This document shows positions 1 to 6,712 of a stretch of DNA of 9,068 bases, one piece after another (within the stretch, counting starts at the first letter, position 1; every line of letters starts with the position of its first letter). Location of the stretch: assembly GCA_900542595.1 (NCBI GenBank), contig UQOB01000046.1, forward strand, positions 1 through 9,068. Direction: 5' to 3'. The DNA comes from an uncultured Mollicutes bacterium (lineage in GTDB: Bacteria; Bacillota_I; Bacilli_A; RFN20; CAG-826). The notes beneath the pieces are model-generated. The model was not told the origin of the DNA, ran no database searches, and worked only from the letters and a program-made list of their open reading frames with translations. A program made the position numbers and the translations under genes.

Positions 1-786
1 TGAATCAAAGTTAAATTTTGTTTTATAACTAATAGCTTTATTAATCATCTCAATGCTATAAAACTTATCAAAGAATTTTTGGAGAACTGGATTATCAAAG
101 ATAAAAGTTACATTAACGTTATCTAAGCCAATTTGACAATCATATTTTCCGGTCCAATTTTCTTTAGAAAGTTCTTCAACTTTAGTAATAACTTCTTCTT
201 TTTTAATTAATTCATCTTTAACTTTTTTACCATTTTCAAAGATAGGAATTTTAGTTCCTTTAGTTAGTTTAAGATAATCTTCAATACTTTTATTTAATGA
301 AAAACCATTAATCCACTCTTCAGTAATTGCACTATCCATAAGTGGTTTAGGTTCTAAATCATCAATGCGATAAGAAAGTTCATTTAAGGCAATATTATAA
401 AAAACTGGTATTTTGGCTTCTTTTATAATCCCAGTAGGAATAGCTTCTTCTTTAAATATTTTTGTGCCTTTTTCAGTAAATGCAATATCCCTAATTCTAT
501 ATTCGTTAAAATTTGACTTAATAAAAGTTTTACCTTTACTAGTATCTAAAATACCTTGATTGATTAAGCTTAAAATAGTATCAGCAAAGATATAGTGAAG
601 AGAAGATGGAACATTAAAATTATTCAAAACTTGAGAAATTAATAAGTTTCTATCTTTTGATTCACTCAAAAGAACAAGAATCATATAAGCTAACCCGGTA
701 GGTTTTTTAACCTCGGTATAAGAAACAAGTTCATTAAATTTAAAGAATGGAAATTGAAAAGACGTTTCTAACTTAAACTTAGGCAT
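1..786 (-). CDS. Unknown helicase-partner protein, C-terminus beyond window
   Basis: The frame is open for 262 codons from an ATG at 786 to the window edge, beginning MPKFKLETSFQFPFF. The start is well supported: an AAGGAGAA Shine-Dalgarno at 795-802 lies 8 nt upstream. The ATG overlaps the helicase stop by 8 nt (779-786, ATGCCTAA), which suggests translational coupling and a stoichiometric partner. I do not recognise the family. Residues about 30-115 are mostly helical, contain GLAYMILVLL and LSLINQGILD, and end in a strand-like FTEKGTKIF. This resembles a winged-helix fold, but it is only an impression. Further on there is a lysine/glutamate-rich stretch around residues 185-215. No catalytic motif, signal peptide or membrane segment is visible in the part seen. 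A nuclease or other effector domain could lie in the missing C-terminus. Codon use is AT-rich like the rest of the operon. Confidence is high that it is a gene, low on function. Confidence 0.85.
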   Translation of the reverse strand, partial: MPKFKLETSFQFPFFKFNELVSYTEVKKPTGLAYMILVLLSESKDRNLLISQVLNNFNVPSSLHYIFADTILSLINQGILDTSKGKTFIKSNFNEYRIRDIAFTEKGTKIFKEEAIPTGIIKEAKIPVFYNIALNELSYRIDDLEPKPLMDSAITEEWINGFSLNKSIEDYLKLTKGTKIPIFENGKKVKDELIKKEEVITKVEELSKENWTGKYDCQIGLDNVNVTFIFDNPVLQKFFDKFYSIEMINKAISYKTKFNFDS

Positions 787-3700
787 ATATCTTGTTCTCC
801 TTATCTTCTAACACATCAGTATCATCAATTACTTTTCCTTCTTGTTCGATGGTGCCAATAATTTCTTCATAGACTCTAAAATTATGTCTATCATTGCCTT
901 TTCCATTTATATCAGGAAGATCTATAACACCTTTAGATTCGAGATATCTTCTATTGCCAACAACAATTAAAAGCCTTCTTGCTCTAGATAAAGCAACATT
1001 AATACGTTGATAAGCTAAGATAAAACCGGGGTTAGATTTATTTGGATTTTCAGGATTTCTTACCATCGATAAAATTATGATGTCACGTTCATCTCCTTGG
1101 AAATCATCAACAGTGCTTACTATCATTTTTTCTTTGCTAGTATTAAAGGCGTCTGTTTTTACTCTTTCGCTCTTAAGTAACTCTTTAATCTTTCGTGCTT
1201 GGTCGCCATAAGTAGCAATAACACCAATGCTTAACTTTTCTTTACTAGGATTATCTTTAAAGTACTTATTTATTTTCTTAATTAACTCAACTGTAACTTG
1301 AGCTTCGCCACTATTATAAATAGAGGTCGAATCTTGCTCATGAGTTTCAGTTTTTTTGCAATCAATAAAATAGATGTGCTTTGATGGTTCGATAATGTTT
1401 CGACCATTTGAAATCATCTTTATGTTATGTTGCTTTAAATTATTTTGGCCACTAAAACCAATTCTAAGTTGACCTTGATAAAAATGATTAAAGACATCCA
1501 TGATTTGTTCATGACATCGATATTGTTTGACTAACATTGTCTTATAATCGTCTGAAATCTTTTCAAATAGTGTTTTAAAGAAACATTCTTCATAAAGTGC
1601 TGTAAATTTCTTGTTAATATCAGGGTTAATTATATTTTCATCTAAGCCTTTGAAGTCATCTTCTCTCAACTTAGAAAATTCATACATTGGAGGAAGCTGA
1701 CGGTGGTCACCAACTAAAATAATAGTCTTCCCATACAAAATAGGAATTAAAAGGTCGATGAAACTAGATTTAGAAACTTCATCAATAATTACAACATCAA
1801 TCCCTACGGATTTTAAATCAATATCATCTATATTGAATTCACCTAATGAATTAATATTCTTACTACTAAATCTATCATTAGATGTACAAGTAATTCCAAA
1901 GACATTAGCGTTTTCAAAAAGATCTTTAGTGTATATCTTTCTATCGGCTTCGATTACTTCAGTTGACTCAAGATAATTAGCAATCTTTGTGTAAACAGGT
2001 ATTTTCTCCTTATTTTCAGTTTCTTTCCTTGAATAATCGTTTTCAAGTTCTAGCCATTTATCATGAATGATATTTAGTGCTTCATCTTCAGTTAAATAAG
2101 GCTCACTAATTTCAAATTCTTTAAAGAAATTATTAATGCCATTAGTTAATTGATTTTTGCTTTCTTGAATGTCAGTGATTTCACTTTTATCCTGAATCAC
2201 AATGATCTTTTGATTAATACCCTTTATTTGTTCATTAATGTCCAAGTTTTTGCGCTCTAAAGAATCAAGATGTCGCTTTACCTCATTTGTTTTCTCAGCA
2301 AGAGTTAATAAAGATTCGTTTTTTAAATCATTAATTTCTATCTTAATTTCATTAATTAAATCACTTATAGAATCTAAATTTTGAAGTAAGAAGTTTGTAT
2401 TAAAGATTTTTGCAATTGATAAGTCAGAGAATGAATATTCAGTTTTATTTTGATTAAGCTGATTTGTTATTTCACGCAGTTCTTTTTTTATAGCATCGAC
2501 TTCCCTTTTATTAGCCTCATCTTTAGCATCGCCAAACTCGTCAGTCATCTCATGAAATTTGCTACGTAATTGCTGACGTTTAATTTCTAAACTTGTTCTA
2601 ACTGTTTCAGGGTTAATCTGCTCTAGTTCTTCTTTAAGCTTGGTCTCATTAAGTCTAAAGATGCTGTTAACAAAACTACCTAAATCATCTATTTTTAGAA
2701 ATTCATTTTTATCTTTAAATAACTCTTCTAACTTTTTGCTAAGACTAAGAATAATGGTTTGATCTATATCTTCATCAAGCCTCAAACTATTTTTCTCGAT
2801 GTGTCTTTTTGTTCTCTTTAAATTGTCGAGTTTTATTCTGGCTGTTTCAATATCATCTTGTAAATTTTGATTTTTTTGCTTAAGTTTTTTTGCTTGCTCA
2901 TCCAAAAGAGAGATTTCTTTATTAGCTTCATCTAATATTGACTGATTCTTTTCTATCTTAGCTCTAAGTAAGTTTAATTTATTAAAGCGTTCATCAAATT
3001 CTTCTTTATTCTTCTTAAAGTTTTTATATCTTTCAATCGCTTTCTTTAAATTTGAACTGATGTTTTCATAGAAATTGTCAACCAAAAAAGAAGGATCATA
3101 ATCGTTATTACCTTTCTTTTTATTATTAGAAGGAATCAAACGAATTGGAACAATCTCAGGAATTTTAGGTAGACGCTCAAAAACATTATCAATGGCTTTA
3201 TGTGTTTCTGAAGATATTAAAACCTTCTTACCCTGCTTAACAAGATGAGCTACAGTTTCGGCAATAACTTGAGTTTTACCTGTTCCAGGAGGACCTTGTA
3301 ATAGAAATATGCCATTACTTGCAACAGCTTTTCTTACTGCTTCTTTTTGTTTCTCATTAAGCGATTCCAAATACCATGTCCAATTTTCATAATTTGAAGT
3401 AGTAATTTCAGGCAAAGTATTTGGATTAAATAAATAGGTCGATAAATATGGGTTTTTAACATATCCAGAATAGAAATTATCTAGTGCTAAAGATTGTCTT
3501 CTTATCTTAGCTGTTTCGGCTCTATTATCGTAGACAATGTATTTGCACTTGAAGATAGTTTCTTTTTGCTTTTGGGTTAGTGCATCGGTAGTTTCATTAA
3601 TTCTAAAATAGAGTGAAAAACGCTTTATTGTTTCATCTTCTTCTACTTGCTTTTTTGCTTGTGCTAATTCTTCGTTTAAATTATGTTCAGCATCTCTTAT

Positions 3701-5287
3701 TTCGTTAAGAATATCATTTTTATATTTATTGTTGAGTTCAGCCTGTCTTTGTTTAGTAAAAGAGCTAATTTTGTCTTCACTTTCGGCTTTTAATTTATTT
3801 CGATATACTTTTAAAACATTCTTATTTCTTTCAACATAAAAGGCTCTAACATCAATTTTGCTTATCTCTTCATTAATAAGCTGAGCGATTCTACTTTGAT
3901 AATCATCTTTAGATTCATCTTCCTCTTGCTTATTTTTTGTTCGTATATCTTTTCTAATCGCTTTTTCGATTTGCTCTATCTTTTTTATAATTTCATTATC
4001 ACTATTAGCGTTTACATCAAAATCTAATGACGTATTCAGTTCATCTTCTTTTAAAACTAATAAGCTATTAATTCTATTGTTTTCTTCCTTTTCAAAAGCC
4101 TGTACAGATGCTTTAAGCTCATCTGCAATAATCTTTTTATATTTAGAGTTGATATCATCTTTAACATCAACAATTCTTTGGGCATACTCAGCATCAAGCT
4201 CTTCTAAATGCTCAATAGGAAGAATATCGCTAACAGTTAGTTTAAAACGATCGCCCAAAGCATATCCAACATTTAAAAGTTCCCCAATTGATGGAATTTT
4301 TCCATTAGGAAGAGCTTCATTAGGATTTTTAGTGGTTATAAACACATTATCACGAGATAAAGAACGAATTTTCATTTCTTCTTCGTTAATAAGTTTCCCG
4401 CGTTTCAATACTTTTGCACTTTCAAACGCCTTTCTATTTCTATCAATATTAAGTCTTATTAAAGGCAAAGATTCGGCATTTCCTACTTTTTCAGAAAGGA
4501 TAACCATTTCACTTCTTGAAAATTCTTTATCATTATTTAATAAGTACTCTTCATAAACTGAAGCATTCACCTTATAGTCTCTTCTGTTAATAGCGTAAGA
4601 ATCTATGCATTCAATTGAATTTAGTAAAAAATGACGTTTTGATTGTTCTTCTAAATAGTAATTGCGGAAATTGATATATTTATTCCATTCTTCATAAATT
4701 GAACGAACTTGAACAGGATTGTTGACTGTATAACAACTATCAATAATCTCCTTAACTTTATTTGGTGTAAAGTACGTGTCATTGTATTCAACATTTGTAA
4801 CGGACCAAATATGAGCAAATTTTTCGTTTTTGGCAAATGCATTGCAAGCAATTAGTGAAGCCACAATATCGTTGGGTGACTGCATATTCTGGTCAATAAA
4901 TTGCATTCCCTTAACCTGGAACATCTTGAGTTTTCCGCCTTCATAAATATCACCAATCAAGATAATATTTTGGTTATCAGGAAGAAATGATTTCATCTTA
5001 AGAGTTAATTCAGGCCTAATAACAACATTATTTAAGTATGTGGTTTTTCCGTTAGATGATTGGTGTTTTTCTCTTAAAAAATTGGGGCACGAAATGTAAT
5101 ATTTTTTAATTAATCCAGTAGGAAAACATGTTTCTATAAAACTTCTAAAAGATGACGTTTGTTTATCTAAAGGTAATCTTTTCTGGAGCAATTCAAATTG
5201 TTTGGTTAAAGAAAGATTATAGAATTCACTTTTTAATGATGAGTTTGACTCTAAATGCTCACAAAACGATAAAAACAAATATGCCAT
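779..5287 (-). CDS. Giant UPF1-like SF1 helicase with coiled-coil insert
   Basis: This 1502-residue protein is a superfamily 1 DNA/RNA helicase of the UPF1/DNA2-NAM7-like type, expected to use ATP to move along or remodel nucleic acid in the cytoplasm. The motifs appear in order: Q-motif LNEKQKEAV at 643, Walker A GPPGTGKT at 665-672, a 'FGITCTS' strand near 1128, Walker B IIDEVSKSS with DE at 1169-1170, motif III GDHRQLPP at 1193, QYR at 1255, FQGDE at 1396 and VALSRAR at 1431. About 350 residues of heptad-like coiled coil (about 740-1090) split Walker A from Walker B. A second charged helical stretch covers about 362-555. Residues 1-360 match nothing I recognise. No nuclease motif, CxxC hook or membrane segment is seen. 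The start follows the HTH gene by 15 nt, with a modest AGG ribosome site. It ends in TAA inside the next gene. Helicase assignment is firm; a defence role is inference. Confidence 0.93.
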   Translation of the reverse strand: MAYLFLSFCEHLESNSSLKSEFYNLSLTKQFELLQKRLPLDKQTSSFRSFIETCFPTGLIKKYYISCPNFLREKHQSSNGKTTYLNNVVIRPELTLKMKSFLPDNQNIILIGDIYEGGKLKMFQVKGMQFIDQNMQSPNDIVASLIACNAFAKNEKFAHIWSVTNVEYNDTYFTPNKVKEIIDSCYTVNNPVQVRSIYEEWNKYINFRNYYLEEQSKRHFLLNSIECIDSYAINRRDYKVNASVYEEYLLNNDKEFSRSEMVILSEKVGNAESLPLIRLNIDRNRKAFESAKVLKRGKLINEEEMKIRSLSRDNVFITTKNPNEALPNGKIPSIGELLNVGYALGDRFKLTVSDILPIEHLEELDAEYAQRIVDVKDDINSKYKKIIADELKASVQAFEKEENNRINSLLVLKEDELNTSLDFDVNANSDNEIIKKIEQIEKAIRKDIRTKNKQEEDESKDDYQSRIAQLINEEISKIDVRAFYVERNKNVLKVYRNKLKAESEDKISSFTKQRQAELNNKYKNDILNEIRDAEHNLNEELAQAKKQVEEDETIKRFSLYFRINETTDALTQKQKETIFKCKYIVYDNRAETAKIRRQSLALDNFYSGYVKNPYLSTYLFNPNTLPEITTSNYENWTWYLESLNEKQKEAVRKAVASNGIFLLQGPPGTGKTQVIAETVAHLVKQGKKVLISSETHKAIDNVFERLPKIPEIVPIRLIPSNNKKKGNNDYDPSFLVDNFYENISSNLKKAIERYKNFKKNKEEFDERFNKLNLLRAKIEKNQSILDEANKEISLLDEQAKKLKQKNQNLQDDIETARIKLDNLKRTKRHIEKNSLRLDEDIDQTIILSLSKKLEELFKDKNEFLKIDDLGSFVNSIFRLNETKLKEELEQINPETVRTSLEIKRQQLRSKFHEMTDEFGDAKDEANKREVDAIKKELREITNQLNQNKTEYSFSDLSIAKIFNTNFLLQNLDSISDLINEIKIEINDLKNESLLTLAEKTNEVKRHLDSLERKNLDINEQIKGINQKIIVIQDKSEITDIQESKNQLTNGINNFFKEFEISEPYLTEDEALNIIHDKWLELENDYSRKETENKEKIPVYTKIANYLESTEVIEADRKIYTKDLFENANVFGITCTSNDRFSSKNINSLGEFNIDDIDLKSVGIDVVIIDEVSKSSFIDLLIPILYGKTIILVGDHRQLPPMYEFSKLREDDFKGLDENIINPDINKKFTALYEECFFKTLFEKISDDYKTMLVKQYRCHEQIMDVFNHFYQGQLRIGFSGQNNLKQHNIKMISNGRNIIEPSKHIYFIDCKKTETHEQDSTSIYNSGEAQVTVELIKKINKYFKDNPSKEKLSIGVIATYGDQARKIKELLKSERVKTDAFNTSKEKMIVSTVDDFQGDERDIIILSMVRNPENPNKSNPGFILAYQRINVALSRARRLLIVVGNRRYLESKGVIDLPDINGKGNDRHNFRVYEEIIGTIEQEGKVIDDTDVLEDKENKIYA
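795..802 (-). promoter_or_regulatory. Strong Shine-Dalgarno for the unknown partner gene
   Basis: AAGGAGAA lies inside the last codons of the helicase gene, 8 nt before the overlapping ATG at 786. It fixes the start of the downstream gene and is the strongest ribosome site in the operon. It suggests that the third protein is made at a level not limited by the helicase start site. Confidence 0.8.
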
Positions 5288-5302
5288 TATTACCTGCCTT
5301 TA

Positions 5303-5827
5303 CTATCTATTTTTAAAATTTTTTATATATCCTTCATAGATTGAAAGATATTCTAGGAATTGATGAATTTCTGGAATAGTAGCGTCTTTAACTATATCAG
5401 CGACCTTCTCAAGAATTGTATTTTTAGTAAATTCATCAAGATCTCCAAATTTAGATAAAGTTGCTAGTTGCTTTTTTAGTGCCGCGTTTTCTTCAGCTAA
5501 AGCAGAGACATTTGAAGTCAATGATTCAATAGAAACTAAGGATTCTTTTTTGGTATTAATGCTCTCATTAAGGATACTATTAATTCTATTAATATATTTA
5601 GCCAAAATATCGGCATCGGATTCATCTAAAATTAGTTCTAGTTCTTCGGGAGTGTTTTTACCAAAGAGATACAGGATTTTCATTCTCTTATCATTAGGTA
5701 TTTCTTCAAAACTATCTAAATTTCTGTAGTTATAGATAGTTGCTTTTGAAATATCTAAATATTTAGCTAAATCATTAACCTTAATGGAAAACTTAGTAAC
5801 TAATCGTTCGAATAATTTTGTCTTCAT
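5303..5827 (-). CDS. HTH / coiled-coil DNA-binding protein, first gene of operon
   Basis: This 174-residue soluble protein has an N-terminal helix-turn-helix at about residues 16-36 (KVNDLAKYLDISKATIYNYR). It is the kind of HTH found in small phage and island regulators, where the second helix reads DNA. Residues about 75-125 form a coiled coil with the leucine-spaced segment VSALAEENAALKKQLATL, which suggests dimer or higher assembly. The C-terminal 45 residues are helical and unassigned. An ATG at 5827 follows a GAGG ribosome site at 5835-5838 with 7 nt spacing. It ends in TAG followed directly by TAA, 15 nt before the helicase start, so the two are very likely co-transcribed. A 20-bp-arm inverted repeat just upstream overlaps its promoter, so autoregulation is the simplest role. 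It could instead be a DNA-targeting subunit that works with the helicase. I know no named orthologue. Confidence 0.85.
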   Translation of the reverse strand: MKTKLFERLVTKFSIKVNDLAKYLDISKATIYNYRNLDSFEEIPNDKRMKILYLFGKNTPEELELILDESDADILAKYINRINSILNESINTKKESLVSIESLTSNVSALAEENAALKKQLATLSKFGDLDEFTKNTILEKVADIVKDATIPEIHQFLEYLSIYEGYIKNFKNR

Positions 5828-5853
5828 ACCACTACCTCAAGCAACAATATTAT

Positions 5854-5881
5854 TTTATACTTTATAGTCTAAAAAAGTAAA
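5854..5881 (-). promoter_or_regulatory. Promoter of the HTH-helicase operon
   Basis: On the minus strand a -35-like TTTACT (5876-5881) is followed after 16 nt by a -10-like TATAAA (5854-5859), about 27 nt before the start codon at 5827. The match is reasonable rather than perfect in such AT-rich sequence. The -35 lies inside the left arm of the inverted repeat, so a bound regulator would block polymerase. Confidence 0.5.
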
Positions 5882-5946
5882 TAGATCTAAATTATATTGC
5901 TAAATTTAAAATTATAATTAGACAGATATTTACTTAATTTGACTAT
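5864..5946. promoter_or_regulatory. Large imperfect inverted repeat, probable operator
   Basis: The left arm at 5864-5883 (ATAGTCTAAAAAAGTAAATA) and the reverse complement of the right arm at 5927-5946 (ATAGTCAAATTAAGTAAATA) agree at 17 of 20 positions. The similarity resumes after 2-3 nt as TCTAAATTATA against TCTAATTATA further in. The arm centres are 63 bp apart, six turns of B-DNA, so both would face the same side. There is no U-tract, so this is not a terminator. The likely ligand is the adjacent HTH protein, binding as paired dimers or by looping. Confidence 0.6.
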
Positions 5947-5955
5947 TTTAGATTT

Positions 5956-5984
5956 AAAAAGACTAGAGTTTTTGCTCCCTAGTC
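5956..5984 (-). terminator. Intrinsic terminator after the recombinase remnant
   Basis: On the minus strand GACTAGGG pairs with CTCTAGTC (8 bp including one G-U) around an AGCAAAAA loop, followed by TTTTT at 5960-5956. The stop codon TAG of the recombinase remnant lies in the stem. It would stop transcription from the tRNA-Glu/remnant side and insulate the operon promoter, which lies about 75 bp further on. Confidence 0.75.
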
Positions 5985-6494
5985 ATTAATCGTTATTTCA
6001 TGTCCGGATAAGAATATAAACGTTATTGATTTATCTTTAGGAACTATTGCTCTATCCAAGACAAAGTTGAATATTCTTTCATCAAATTCAGTCAATATTT
6101 CTCCTTTCCTTATTAGTTCTATAAACGCATCGACCCTGTTTCTTTTTAGCGCCTTTTCTTTCTTTTTTAACGTCAGATTATCAAGCGAAGAAACCTTGTT
6201 TTTATAAGAATTTTCTAGTGCTGCATACTTTTTCTTTCAAATCTCCTGGTCTTTGACAGTCCCAGTGTTTTCTTTCACGAGCGTTTCTATGTCCTTGGTC
6301 AACTTCTCCAATTCGCCGTTCAGCTTGGCAATCTTGATATCGATATCGCTTGTGTCGAGCCAATATTTAATCGTAGATGGCCTTATTCCATATTTTTTTG
6401 CAAGAAATCTTCTTCCGCCTTGACCATCAAGATATTCATTAATTACTTTTGCTTTAAATTCGTTAGTAAATCTCTTGGGTTTAGTCTTTTTATA
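5979..6494 (-). pseudogene. Broken hybrid frame: IS3 orfA HTH joined to serine recombinase tail
   Basis: About 170 codons stay in one frame from 6491 to a TAG at 5979-5981. The first 45 codons read KRFTNEFKAKVINEYLDG, then AKKYGIRPSTIKYW, the HTH of IS3-family transposase OrfA. From about 6350 the frame becomes a charged coiled coil (IAKLNGELEKL) and ends EILTEFDERIF, then ITFIFLSGHEITI. This is the typical C-terminal tail (coiled coil plus DUF4368-like end) of large serine recombinases from Firmicutes elements. Two lesions are visible. A TGA at 6237-6239 interrupts the 'DQEI-KKKYAAL' stretch, where relatives have Trp or Tyr. There is also no start codon after the AGGAGG site: the sequence ATTATAAAAAG looks like ATTATGAAAAAG with the G lost. 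It is therefore most likely a dead recombination product of two mobile elements. The catalytic serine domain and the IS3 DDE domain are both absent. Confidence 0.75.
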
Positions 6495-6571
6495 ATAAAA
6501 AACCTCCTAAGTGTATTTTAACTTAAGAGGTGTTTAATCTGATAATGGTGAACTAAATGGGGTTCAGTTCA
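6350..6571 (-). mobile_element. Left-end remnant of an IS3-family (IS150-like) element
   Basis: The segment starts on the minus strand at about 6571 with TGAACTGAACCCCATTTAG, which resembles the outer terminal repeat of IS150-group elements. It continues through a short AT-rich leader, a hairpin, an AGGAGG site and the HTH part of orfA, then breaks off near 6350 where recombinase sequence takes over. No orfB, right-end repeat or target duplication is visible. The terminus is assigned from memory of family ends, so its exact base is uncertain. Confidence 0.6.
6497..6531 (-). terminator. IS leader hairpin: terminator that also hides the orfA ribosome site
   Basis: On the minus strand ACCTCTTAAGT (6531-6521) pairs with ACTTAGGAGGT (6512-6502) over 11 bp with a single G-U, around an 8-nt loop. 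A T-run follows at 6501-6497. The 3' arm contains the AGGAGG Shine-Dalgarno of the orfA remnant. Such a structure would both end transcripts entering from the tRNA-Glu side and block their translation. This is a known protective device at the ends of insertion sequences. It is the first good terminator downstream of tRNA-Glu. Confidence 0.7.
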
Positions 6572-6605
6572 CAAAGGTATCAGGCATAATCTACGATAAT
6601 GGTGA
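6535..6605. repeat. Direct repeat linking IS leader to the tRNA-Glu 3' end
   Basis: TAATCT-GATAATGGTGA occurs at 6535-6551 and, with 2 extra bases (AC), again at 6587-6605. The second copy covers the tRNA's CCA complement and flanking bases. It could be an att-like duplication from integration at the tRNA end, or homology that guided the IS insertion or rearrangement. Confidence 0.5.
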
Positions 6606-6674
6606 CCCAGCCGGGAATTGAACCCGGGATTCAACCTTGAGAGGGTTGCGTCTTAACCACTTGACCACAGGGCC
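6600..6674 (-). tRNA. tRNA-Glu (CTC)
   Basis: A 75-nt cloverleaf begins GGCCCTG and ends with an encoded CCA (6602-6600). The anticodon arm is CAACC-CTCTCAA-GGTTG, giving anticodon CTC, which reads the Glu codon GAG. The T arm CCGGG-TTCAATT-CCCGG is perfect, and the D arm GTCAAGTGGTTAAGAC fits the tRNA-Glu pattern. The acceptor stem GGCCCTG/CTGGGTC has a U-U mismatch at 6:67 and a G-U at 2:71. The gene is 38 nt downstream of gltX on the same strand, so the enzyme and its substrate tRNA are likely co-transcribed. Its 3' end borders the mobile-element remnants. Confidence 0.9.
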
Positions 6675-6676
6675 GC

Positions 6677-6698
6677 CCCGTAATTAAAGCATTACGGG
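6677..6698 (-). other. Hairpin between gltX and tRNA-Glu
   Basis: CCCGTAAT and ATTACGGG form a perfect 8-bp inverted repeat with a 6-nt loop. It lies 2 nt before the tRNA 5' end and 14 nt after the gltX stop. No U-tract follows on the minus strand, so it is a poor terminator. It more likely marks an RNA processing or mRNA 3'-end protection point within a gltX-tRNA transcript. Confidence 0.5.
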
Positions 6699-6712
6699 AG
6701 GGAAGTTGCAAG

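Noticed and set aside
1950..3100. Helicase as a true Rad50/SMC protein
   Set aside because: The full SF1 set (Q-motif, GDHRQLPP, QYR, FQGDE, VALSRAR) is present and no ABC signature motif or zinc hook is seen.
4077..4556. Plus-strand open frame of 159 codons inside the helicase gene
   Set aside because: It is antisense to a strongly supported gene, has low-complexity Ser/Leu-rich translation and no ribosome site.
5979..6494. Reading the whole window with TGA as Trp (code 4)
   Set aside because: Every Trp codon I read in the intact genes is TGG. One TGA in a frame that also lacks a start codon is better explained by decay.
6677..6698. Intrinsic terminator after gltX
   Set aside because: The hairpin is perfect, but no U-tract follows on the minus strand and the tRNA begins 2 nt later, so it is listed as a hairpin only.
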